Shown here: positions 45,176 to 52,925 of the stretch, in pieces
Numbering within the stretch: position 1 is the first letter of the stretch
Layout: every line of letters starts with the position of its first letter
Assembly: GCA_020310875.1 (NCBI GenBank)
Contig: CM035407.1
Span: 72,366,221 to 72,430,220 of the forward strand
Source: Ceratopteris richardii
Lineage: Eukaryota; Streptophyta; Polypodiopsida; Polypodiales; Pteridaceae
Length of the DNA: 64,000 nt
Reading direction: 5' to 3'
The notes under the pieces: model-generated
What the model saw: the letters and a program-made list of their open reading frames with translations, nothing else
Told to the model about the DNA's origin: nothing
Databases searched by the model: none
Program-made: the position numbers and the translations under genes

Positions 45176-46093
45176 TTAGTAGTTGGGCATGGATTTACAA
45201 TTGGGGTCCGGGGGTTTATTACAAGTTTTAGGTTGCCAAATGCAGTGGATGGGTTTTGATCTTGATTTTGTGGAGACTCTGGAGAGTTTGATAGGAGTAT
45301 TTACTTGAAAATGAGGCTTTTTAGGGACCCATTTACAAGTGATTCTACTTGTGCTCATGGAAGAATATGTGTCCGTGCGTGATGTATAAGAATGGGCATC
45401 GGATGTTCGAGTGAGTGAAACATGTTGTACCGGGTGTGGCCTCGGTGTAGCTATTTGAGCCCGCAAGCAAGCCTTAGGCACCCAGATTTGTGGTGATTGT
45501 GGGCTTGCCTTCATCGACTTCTTGGGTACCCAAATAGACTTCACTTTCGCAGAAGAATTTATGAAAGACTTCTTATTAGTGTCGTGTTGTTGATTACTAA
45601 TAAGAGGTTTTGGCCGTGGGGTTGGCATGGTCGCAACAGGGTGTTCGCCTTTCCGCACCCACACTTGTTTCAACGGCTGAGACATTCTGCTTCGCACGTT
45701 TTTTTGGCCTCCAGTATAGGTAGTACTCTGCTCCTTCTGTATTTGATCTGCCTTTGGTTGCTGCATCCCTCTGGCCTTTGGAAAAGAAGAGAGTGCCGTC
45801 TTATCCTTGACTCCGTTGTTGAGACAATCCTCTTTCTGCATCATACAGTTTTGGACAAGAATAGCATTGTCAACTTCATGTGCGCCCCTGGAAGGACCAG
45901 GAGTTCGTGCCTTACCTAGTTCCTTGAGTGCCTCATTTTCCAATTCAACTGTAATTCGACTATGATTTACCCGTACCTGAAGAAGTCCAGTTCTTAGGTT
46001 TAGGTTGACTGCATGATCATAGATCCAGTCCTGACCCAATACAAGAGGCTCAGTGAGGTCCTCATCTTGACACACTAGTACTTTGACTGTCAT
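45176..46093 (-). CDS. gypsy-1 pol tail: end of second PR-like domain and IW(V/Q)PK repeats
   Basis: Continues the polyprotein after a single TAA at about 46103. The first residues, LTEPLVLGQDWIYDHAVNLN, form the ILG.DW end of a retropepsin-like fold whose active-site half is encoded at 46103-46300. Then comes a basic, low-complexity tail with five spaced copies of a Trp motif: VWVRKG, IWVPKK, IWVPKA, KWVPKK and IWQPKT. A related KWIWKPK is present at the same place in gypsy-2 (about 63906). The role is unknown; such a tail could bind nucleic acid or chromatin. Confidence 0.7.
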   Translation of the reverse strand: MTVKVLVCQDEDLTEPLVLGQDWIYDHAVNLNLRTGLLQVRVNHSRITVELENEALKELGKARTPGPSRGAHEVDNAILVQNCMMQKEDCLNNGVKDKTALSSFPKARGMQQPKADQIQKEQSTTYTGGQKNVRSRMSQPLKQVWVRKGEHPVATMPTPRPKPLISNQQHDTNKKSFINSSAKVKSIWVPKKSMKASPQSPQIWVPKACLRAQIATPRPHPVQHVSLTRTSDAHSYTSRTDTYSSMSTSRITCKWVPKKPHFQVNTPIKLSRVSTKSRSKPIHCIWQPKTCNKPPDPNCKSMPNY

Positions 46094-46102
46094 TACTTCG
46101 TC

Positions 46103-47227
46103 TTAAATGTAGAGGGGAAGTTCCACCTCGCCCATGCAAGGGGTTTCCACACCTCCCAATCCTATGAGATATGCTTCTATAGGATTGACAGTTAATTTCA
46201 ACTTTTGACAGTAAGAAAATTTAACAGCACTAGTGGCTTCACCTGATTCAATCAAGGCTCTTACAGTCCTTGCACCCTTTCCTTGTCCTATCTCTAAGGT
46301 TATAAAAGGACTTCGATCAATTATCCTATGAGAGCTGATACCTGAAACTTCACACATAGCCACATGATATCCTTGATCTGCATATGCATCTGTCCTAGGT
46401 TGCTCTCTACCCTGTCTCCTCAACTTCATTCTCCGGATGCGTTCCAATGCTTCTGCTTGAGCTTCTTCTCGAATTCGTCTTTCTTCGTCTTTGCGTTTCT
46501 TAGAAGTGTTGAGTCGACTTAGCATCTCTTCCGTCAGAGGTTCCTGATATAACTTGACTCTGCATCCGCTTATGTAGCTCGGGAGAATATCGCCTTCTAA
46601 TGTGGCTAGTTGCACTGCTCCACTTGTTGAGATTCTATTAATGATCATGGGTCCGTAGCCTCTCTTCTCTAGTTTCATCGCATGTTGTTTCAAAGTGTAG
46701 ACTAGTACTAGGTCGCCTGCCTTCAAACCTTTATCCTTAACGTGGGCATCAAAGTATGCCTTCTGTCGTTTCTTAGCTGCATATATCCCTGCAACCGCCC
46801 TCAGTCTTGTTTCTCCTAATCGTTCAAGGTCAAATAGTCTAGAGGAGAGTTCATGACCCATCCATTCATGCTCTTGTGCTACTTTCAATGTAGGTATTAA
46901 GAAGTCCAATGGTAACACTGCATTTTGGCCAAATACCATCTGAAAGGGGGTGGCTTGGAGTACCGTTTTGTAGGCGACTCGGTATGCCCAAACAGCATGG
47001 TGTAGCTGTTTGTCCCAATCAGAGTGTTTATTGTTCACTAATTTCGTCAGTACATTGCATAAGATCTTATTTGTGCTCTCAGCTTGGCCATTAGCTTGGG
47101 GGTGATAGGGGGCACACTTCTTATGTGCTACCAAGAATTCTTGGAGCAGATTTTCAATAACTTCATTCAAGAAGTGAGTGCCTGTTTCACTGACTAGCTC
47201 TATAGGTAACCCGTATCTGGTGAACAC
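46103..47227 (-). CDS. gypsy-1 integrase core fused to second retropepsin-like domain
   Basis: 374 codons. The integrase part holds FTRYGLPIELVSETGTHF, PYHPQANGQAESTNKI, WAYRVAYKTVLQATPFQMVF and the C-terminal GDLVLVYTLKQHAMKLEKRG region. The second catalytic Asp (SDRG in gypsy-2) is Glu here (GAA, 47188-47186). After a Lys/Arg/Glu-rich helix, residues about 290-374 read ITLEIGQGKGARTVRALIES and GEATSAVKFSYCQKLKL. This is a retropepsin-like domain in the same frame as integrase, with E-S-G in place of D-S/T-G. Its C-terminal half is in the next segment. It joins a frameshift from the upstream ORF near 47280. Integrase activity of this copy is doubtful. Confidence 0.88.
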   Translation of the reverse strand: MFTRYGLPIELVSETGTHFLNEVIENLLQEFLVAHKKCAPYHPQANGQAESTNKILCNVLTKLVNNKHSDWDKQLHHAVWAYRVAYKTVLQATPFQMVFGQNAVLPLDFLIPTLKVAQEHEWMGHELSSRLFDLERLGETRLRAVAGIYAAKKRQKAYFDAHVKDKGLKAGDLVLVYTLKQHAMKLEKRGYGPMIINRISTSGAVQLATLEGDILPSYISGCRVKLYQEPLTEEMLSRLNTSKKRKDEERRIREEAQAEALERIRRMKLRRQGREQPRTDAYADQGYHVAMCEVSGISSHRIIDRSPFITLEIGQGKGARTVRALIESGEATSAVKFSYCQKLKLTVNPIEAYLIGLGGVETPCMGEVELPLYI

Positions 47228-47243
47228 ATTCTCGAATAAGAAC

Positions 47244-48515
47244 TTAGCTGTTGTTTGAGCATCGTTCTTTGTTGTGGCTTTTACCTCTGGTTAGATAGTC
47301 CGTGGCAACAATGATATACTCAGCATGGGAACCCTTAGCTGGGGGATTAATAGGACCCACAAAGTCTATTCCCCACTTAGAGAATGCACGTCCACCTATC
47401 ATAGGTTTTAGTGGCATCTCATCTTTGCGTATAGGATACTGAGTTCTCTGACAAACGTCACACCGTTTCACATAGGTATGTGCATCCATGTGAAGGGTAG
47501 GCCACCACAAGCTTGCAAATAGGATTGCTTTAATCACTCGGTCTGGTCCAAAATGTCCTCCTGCTACACCTTGATGAGCAGTTTCCAAGATCTTGAGATA
47601 TTCACTCTCATGGGCGCATAGTCTGAGGTAACCATCTTTACCACATTTGTATAGATTATCACCAATGAGTGAGTAATCCAGGGCTTCTTGTTCTAAACAC
47701 CTTTTCCTAGCCAGAGTCATGTCTGGAGGGAATGTTTTCGTCCTCAGGAAGGATACTAGTGATTCACTCCAATCTTGCACTATGGACACTTGATAAAGAG
47801 TGGCATGTTCCACAGGTGGTTTAGTGCAGCAGATTGGGCATTCCTTGCACAACTTTTGGACATCAGCTTCCATAGTCGGCCAATGCACTCCAAGTCTCCT
47901 TAGTGTCTGTAGGGTTCGTTGCCTTGAATAGTGTTGCTCTAATGCACCTACATGTGCTAATTGCAACCATTTAGCGTACTCATCCTCTTCCACACAACAA
48001 GCCAAGATCCCTTGATCTATGTGCTTGTACATACTACCTGCCATGATGTGATACTTTTGGGCTTTTACTACCTCTCTATCCTGTGTGTTTATTACTGGGT
48101 GGTTAGGCCCGTACGTCAATAATGGCACTAGTGGCTTAGCCCACTGCGGCACCACTTCCAAATTAAACAAGTAAGCATCAGGAAGGTCATCTAACACTCC
48201 TTGTGGGGCTTCTCCAGATGTGAGCCTAGAGAGATGGTCTGCTCTCAAGTGAGTCTTCCCTTTCCTTACCACAACCTCAAAATCATATTCCATTAGCAAG
48301 AGAAACCATCTTACTAATCTTCCTGTATTGCATGGCTTGTTCACGAGATATAGCAGTGCCTGATGGTCAGTAAAAAATTTAAACTTATTTGCAAGCAAGT
48401 AATGTCTAAACTTTTTAACTGCATATACCATGCATAGTCCTTCTCTCTCCGTAGTGGTATAATTTTGTTCAGCTGCATTCAATTGTCTACTAGCAAAGGC
48501 AATTGGAAGATCCAT
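47244..48515 (-). CDS. gypsy-1 RNase H and duplicated HHCC module
   Basis: Begins MDLPIAFASRQLNAAEQNY, the second half of gypsy RNase H: TTEREGLCMVYAVKKFRHYL, TDHQALLYLVNKP and HLRADHLSR. Then two consecutive integrase-type zinc modules. Module 1 (47960-47827) reads LAHVGALEQHYSRQRTLQTL ... CKECPICC. Module 2 (47580-47443) reads TAHQGVAGGHFG ... VKRCDVCQR. Both keep H-X6-H and C-X2-C, and both are preceded by a similar Y-x-I-x(2-3)-LY/MYK segment. The integrase core opens with KWGIDFVGPINPP before a frameshift near 47285. Confidence 0.9.
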   Translation of the reverse strand: MDLPIAFASRQLNAAEQNYTTTEREGLCMVYAVKKFRHYLLANKFKFFTDHQALLYLVNKPCNTGRLVRWFLLLMEYDFEVVVRKGKTHLRADHLSRLTSGEAPQGVLDDLPDAYLFNLEVVPQWAKPLVPLLTYGPNHPVINTQDREVVKAQKYHIMAGSMYKHIDQGILACCVEEDEYAKWLQLAHVGALEQHYSRQRTLQTLRRLGVHWPTMEADVQKLCKECPICCTKPPVEHATLYQVSIVQDWSESLVSFLRTKTFPPDMTLARKRCLEQEALDYSLIGDNLYKCGKDGYLRLCAHESEYLKILETAHQGVAGGHFGPDRVIKAILFASLWWPTLHMDAHTYVKRCDVCQRTQYPIRKDEMPLKPMIGGRAFSKWGIDFVGPINPPAKGSHAEYIIVATDYLTRGKSHNKERCSNNS

Positions 48516-48533
48516 ATTACCTTCACCGGTAGG

Positions 48534-49100
48534 CTACGTGAGTACACACCCAATAGCATATTTGGATGCATCAACATGAACATGGAAAGGCTTATTCCAA
48601 TCTGGTGTGATCAAGATTGGTGCTGAACATAATCGCCGTTTAAGCTCATTGAAGGAATTCTCACATTCATTAGTCCACTCAAAGTTAGTCAAAAGTCCAT
48701 ACAGAGGCTTTGCTATGATGGCATACATATGTATAAACCGTCGGTAATAACCACAATGCCCCATGAAAGCTTGTACTTCCTTGACATTCTTTGGCCTAGG
48801 CAACTCGGCTATGGCTCTCACTTTCTCTTCATCAGTGGATATGCCATTCTTTGACACTATGTGTCCTAGAATCTTGCCTTGCCTGACCATAAAAACGCAC
48901 TTTTCTGGGTTCAGGCAGACTTGATATTCTCTACATTTGTCAAAGATTTGTCTGAGTTCAGGAATATGGGTTTGTCTAATGTTGGAATGAGCACAAAGAT
49001 CATCAACATAGACTTCTAAGTTCTTCCTCAGGAACTCTTTAAATACATGGCACATCAGCCTCTGGAAGGTAGCTGGTGCATTGGTAAGCCCAAATGGCAT
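48534..49100 (-). CDS. gypsy-1 RT catalytic core and RNase H start
   Basis: MPFGLTNAPATFQRLMCHVF, catalytic EVYVDDLCAHS, LNPEKCVFMVRQGKILGHIV, and VQAFMGHCGYYRRFI make this the palm, thumb and connection of Ty3/gypsy reverse transcriptase. VHVDASKYAIGCVLT then opens RNase H. One TAG at about 48531 separates it from the rest of RNase H, and one TAG at about 49205 from the RT fingers; 49101-49205 keeps the same protein (SFLDGFSGYNQVAIAPEDQH). Confidence 0.94.
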   Translation of the reverse strand: MPFGLTNAPATFQRLMCHVFKEFLRKNLEVYVDDLCAHSNIRQTHIPELRQIFDKCREYQVCLNPEKCVFMVRQGKILGHIVSKNGISTDEEKVRAIAELPRPKNVKEVQAFMGHCGYYRRFIHMYAIIAKPLYGLLTNFEWTNECENSFNELKRRLCSAPILITPDWNKPFHVHVDASKYAIGCVLT

Positions 49101-49205
49101 TACTCTAAAGGCAAAAATGCCCCATTCAGTGGCAAAAGCCGTCTTATGCTGATCTTCTGGAGCTATGGCTACTTGATTGTAGCCTGAAAATCCATCAAGG
49201 AAGCT

Positions 49206-50648
49206 CTACACTTCCTTGCTTGCTACTCTTTCTAAGAGATGCTCTGTGATAGGAAGCGGATAGTTATCTCGAATTGTGGCTGCATTCACCTTCTTTAAGT
49301 TAATGCATACACGCAGCTTTCCATTTTTCTTGGGCACCACTACGATGGGGGATACCCACTCAGTGTGCTCAATTTCATAGATGAATCCAGCTTCAACCAG
49401 TCTATCTATCTCCTCTTTGATCTTAGCAGCATAATTATCATTATATGTGTATGGCTTTTGCTTAGAAGGTTTGGCATCTGAGGTCATGGGGATAGTGTGT
49501 GAGCATATGACAGGGTCCACGCCTTTCAAATCCTTGTAACTCCAAGCGAATACATCTCTGTATTCTCTTAGCAAGGCTATCAATTCATGCTCTTCGTCTT
49601 CCGTCAGGTCATGGCCTATGTACGTGCATCTCTCTTCTCCTTCTTCCACAGCTACCACTATTTTCTTGGTGGTTTCTTTGTTATCATAGGCCTCCCCCGA
49701 TTGCGCCTCTCGTTTAGGCATTCTGATCATGACTCTCCTGTCATCTATCTCATACTTCTTAAAATTTTCCGGGACCTCAAACAAAGAATCTTCCTGTTCT
49801 GGTGTGACTTCTCTCTTCTTTCTTTTCTTTCCTTCTTCCTTCGGGGTCACATGTGTGGCTAGCCTTACATCATTTGTAAGCTCTCCATGCCTCTGGGGTT
49901 GAAATTCTACTTCATAGAAGTATTCTTCATCTGATGCAAAAGGTGGGTCCATGATGATTGACTCTAGATCAGAGTCACTTGCATCCTCAAATGCATCAGG
50001 GCTAGGTTCACACTCTTCTAACACTGCCTCTCCCATGATTGGCTCTATGGAGAAGACTGAAATGTCATAGCCATCTTCATCACAGTGAGGTGTCCATTGT
50101 TCTTCATTGATGGCTACATCCATTGTTGCTAGGATTTCTGCCCAGCCGTGGGGTTCAAATTCTTCGTCAGGAAAGACTACAGGTGCATAGGCTGGGTCTT
50201 GAATTGATCTATGTGTTTCTTTTTCACCTATCTCTTTGGCTTCTTCTCTCTTCTCTTCTTCTACTGCTACTTTGCACATCCATAAGTGGGTGTCTTCATG
50301 CATCCATGAGGATCCTGATCCTATGGAATGCACCGATTCCGTATCATCTTTGGCTCTATGGAGGGGATTCCATTGGATAGGAGGAACATCTCTATGAGAG
50401 TAATCTTTGAGATTCACTTTGGTCGTAACACCTAAGTGTTGCAGGTACAAGGAATTGGTTCCCCAATCCTGTACCACTTGCAACTGTCGCATAAAGGGTC
50501 GTCCCAAGATCATTTCATAGGCATGATTTTTGCTAAAATCACATATAGCAAATGTATGCTCGAACTCAACACCACATGTGGTGAGAGTTATTCCTTCTAA
50601 CAGCCCTAAGGGTCGCTCTATGTGACCATCAGCCATTTGCAATTTCAT
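49206..50648 (-). CDS. gypsy-1 protease C-terminal half, linker and RT N-terminus
   Basis: The opening MADGHIERPLGLLEGITLTT ... YEMILGRPFMRQLQVV is the flap-to-ILGRPF half of the retropepsin domain. It is followed by a long acidic linker of about 190 residues, then FEVPENFKKYEIDDRRV and GEAYDNKETTKKI. The RT fingers follow: YRDVFAWSYKDLKGVDP, SKQKPYTYNDNYAAKIKEEI, VEHTEWVSP-like EIEHTEWVSPIVVVPKKNGK, LRVCINLKKVNAATIRDNYP. A TGA at about 50651 divides it from the active-site half of the protease. Confidence 0.92.
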   Translation of the reverse strand: MKLQMADGHIERPLGLLEGITLTTCGVEFEHTFAICDFSKNHAYEMILGRPFMRQLQVVQDWGTNSLYLQHLGVTTKVNLKDYSHRDVPPIQWNPLHRAKDDTESVHSIGSGSSWMHEDTHLWMCKVAVEEEKREEAKEIGEKETHRSIQDPAYAPVVFPDEEFEPHGWAEILATMDVAINEEQWTPHCDEDGYDISVFSIEPIMGEAVLEECEPSPDAFEDASDSDLESIIMDPPFASDEEYFYEVEFQPQRHGELTNDVRLATHVTPKEEGKKRKKREVTPEQEDSLFEVPENFKKYEIDDRRVMIRMPKREAQSGEAYDNKETTKKIVVAVEEGEERCTYIGHDLTEDEEHELIALLREYRDVFAWSYKDLKGVDPVICSHTIPMTSDAKPSKQKPYTYNDNYAAKIKEEIDRLVEAGFIYEIEHTEWVSPIVVVPKKNGKLRVCINLKKVNAATIRDNYPLPITEHLLERVASKEV

Positions 50649-50675
50649 CCTCGTGGGTCTGAGTGCTGGCTTGCC

Positions 50676-51182
50676 TCAACGCTTCCATAGGGAAGTGGTA
50701 GCAATTGTAACTCCTGCACCTGAGTCTAAAATGGCCTTGGTGGTGTATCCTTGATGGGTGATAGGAAGATATGTGTTTCCCTCTTCGCCCTCACTCATGT
50801 TTCCTATTTTGTCCAATGGTATTTCTGGCACTGTTCTCTGGGATCCTACCTGGGAACGAGGTTTTGCTATCTCTGGTACTTGTTTGGCTACATGTTTCCA
50901 TAGCTCTGGCCTTACTTTGAGTAGCTCTTCTAAGGTGAGGTTGCACTGTACTTTAGTGTTTTTCACTACCTCTGTGTTCCTAGGTATGACTGAGTCCTCA
51001 TTTCGTACCATGACTGTGGGTGCTCTCATACAGGTAGACTTAGCTTCCCATGGGCTTGTGAAGTGGGGTAATTCTTGCAGAGAGTTAGAATCAAAGTCTA
51101 ATCTTTCCTGAGATTGGGTGCTCTCCTGCTCCTCATAAATGGATGGGATGTCTTGTGGGAATTGGTCGTGTGCATCATCCAC
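50676..51182 (-). CDS. gypsy-1 protease, active-site half
   Basis: 168 codons. An acidic/proline-rich linker leads to LPITHQGYTTKAILDSGAGV, the retropepsin active site with intact D-S-G (Asp codon 50726-50724), then TIATTSLWKR and a TGA where TGG (Trp) is expected. Retropepsin acts as a homodimer to cleave the Gag-Pol precursor. This is the usual gag-PR-RT position of a Ty3/gypsy protease. Confidence 0.92.
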   Translation of the reverse strand: MDDAHDQFPQDIPSIYEEQESTQSQERLDFDSNSLQELPHFTSPWEAKSTCMRAPTVMVRNEDSVIPRNTEVVKNTKVQCNLTLEELLKVRPELWKHVAKQVPEIAKPRSQVGSQRTVPEIPLDKIGNMSEGEEGNTYLPITHQGYTTKAILDSGAGVTIATTSLWKR

Positions 51183-51239
51183 AAGTTCAATGGGAGGAGG
51201 GACTTCACTCTCTTTAGCCCATTTGTCTTCTTGAATCTC

Positions 51240-52871
51240 TCATAGGAATTTTGGTGTGAACCGATTCATAGAAGATGATGTGTCTGGCTCCATAGAGTTA
51301 GGCACATAGGCTTCCTGGGCAGGAAGACCTGCTCTTTCACTTGCCTTGTCCTTGTGTTGAGAGGCGGGTTCCTTTTCTGATTGTGCAATTAGCCTCTCTA
51401 TTCTTTCTAACAGTCCTTCAAAGTGCAGCTGCGTCTTGGCTGAGCTAGATAGGTTAAAAAGGTGGCTGGCTTCAAACATGGATTGAGCCAACTCCACCAT
51501 CTTAGCACAAATTTTAGTTCGTTCAAGCTCTAATTCTGCTCTAGCGTAGCACTTTCCATGATCATTTACGTTTGGCCCATCTTGGATTCTGGCCTGATAT
51601 GCTTTAAGCATCATGTTTAGGTCCTCGGCAGTGGGATTTGCTAGGACTGATCCTACTCTAGGGGGTGGTGGAATTAGGTGAGGCGGATTGGAAGGTGGCG
51701 GGTCGGATGGAGTTGGGAATGGTGGAGGAGGGGTAGTGTGAGAGGGAGTTTGAGATGTGAGTTCGGTTATCCTGGCTCTCGTTTCTCTTAGGCTTTCCTC
51801 AAGTTCACTCATTTTCTTTGCCCATTGTCTTTTCATTCTTTCACGACTATCTCTCCAAGATCTAGTCCTCTTCTTTGTCATGCTCTCCGTTTCACTAACA
51901 TCTGGGCTCTTTTCTTGGCCTACGCTTTGGTTCTGTTGCAAGGCTTGGGCTCTAGTGATCACTTGCACTGGTGTAGTGGAAGTCACACTTCCTGTGGAGT
52001 CTACAACTAACCCTACGACATTGATAGGAGTGATTTTCGGCATATTATTAGGATTCTTTGGGCAGTCTCGTAAAAGATGCTCTTTTCCACACTCCTGGCA
52101 ATAGCCCTGGATCGTCACTGACTGGGGTTGTGTAGGTGGAGGTAAGGGACAATCACGAATGAGATGATCTCCCTGACATCTGTAGCATGGTCCTCTAGGG
52201 AATGGGGGCCTTACTTGCCTAGGTTGAGGTCTAGAGTTGGGGTTTGCGTACATGACATTAGCATACTCTGGCTCCCAATTAGGTTCACTCGGTTCCTCAC
52301 TGTAGTAGGACTCACCATGTTCAGGAGACTGCATGTAGTAAGCCTGGGGGCTATCAACATGCGTAGAATCAAAGCTATGGTCATTGGGATCACTTTCTGA
52401 AATTAATGGTGTTACTGGGACTATAGCTCTATTCAGGTTTTCTTCTGCAGCAGCATACTTTACCGGAATCACATTAGTAGGAGCAGGTGGTTGTTGTGCT
52501 AGCACTGGCTGGGGTCTCAGTTGGGCCTGATATTGCGGTTGGTAATTCTGTTGAGGCCTAGTAGACCGTTGTGGTGGGTATTGACTCTGGTATCTGCCTT
52601 GTTGGTATGGCTGAGGGTAGGTTTGCCTAACCGCTTGCTTATTGTATGGGCAGTCTTGTGCTGTGTGATTTGTGTATCTTCGTTCTATGGTGTAGTACTG
52701 GCTACTAGGATTTACTTGGGTTTGGGCCATAATGGGACATACATTCGCCATATGGTCACCTCCACAAGTATAACATCTTTTCACAGGGGCAAATCTTGGG
52801 ATCTGTTTGCTAGTGACACCTAATTTCTGAGCTACTTTCTCTGCAAGTTCCTCAATTGATGTGGATTGCAA
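51240..52871 (-). CDS. gypsy-1 nucleocapsid region with three zinc knuckles
   Basis: 543 codons continuing gag after a single TAA. It contains CYTCGGDHMANVC, CYRCQGDHLIRDC and CQECGKEHLLRDC. All three are CX2CX3HX4C, one residue shorter than the canonical retroviral CX2CX4HX4C. A YTNHTAQDCPYNKQ segment lies between the first two. Between and after these are Gln/Tyr/Pro-rich stretches and an SLRETRARITELTSQ coiled coil. A TGA at 51239 (probably CGA) precedes the protease segment. The region should bind and package the element RNA. Confidence 0.9.
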   Translation of the reverse strand: MQSTSIEELAEKVAQKLGVTSKQIPRFAPVKRCYTCGGDHMANVCPIMAQTQVNPSSQYYTIERRYTNHTAQDCPYNKQAVRQTYPQPYQQGRYQSQYPPQRSTRPQQNYQPQYQAQLRPQPVLAQQPPAPTNVIPVKYAAAEENLNRAIVPVTPLISESDPNDHSFDSTHVDSPQAYYMQSPEHGESYYSEEPSEPNWEPEYANVMYANPNSRPQPRQVRPPFPRGPCYRCQGDHLIRDCPLPPPTQPQSVTIQGYCQECGKEHLLRDCPKNPNNMPKITPINVVGLVVDSTGSVTSTTPVQVITRAQALQQNQSVGQEKSPDVSETESMTKKRTRSWRDSRERMKRQWAKKMSELEESLRETRARITELTSQTPSHTTPPPPFPTPSDPPPSNPPHLIPPPPRVGSVLANPTAEDLNMMLKAYQARIQDGPNVNDHGKCYARAELELERTKICAKMVELAQSMFEASHLFNLSSSAKTQLHFEGLLERIERLIAQSEKEPASQHKDKASERAGLPAQEAYVPNSMEPDTSSSMNRFTPKFL

Positions 52872-52925
52872 GGAAGAGAGGCTAGAGGGACTATCTGAGT
52901 CTTTGTAGATTTTGGAAAGCTCTAG

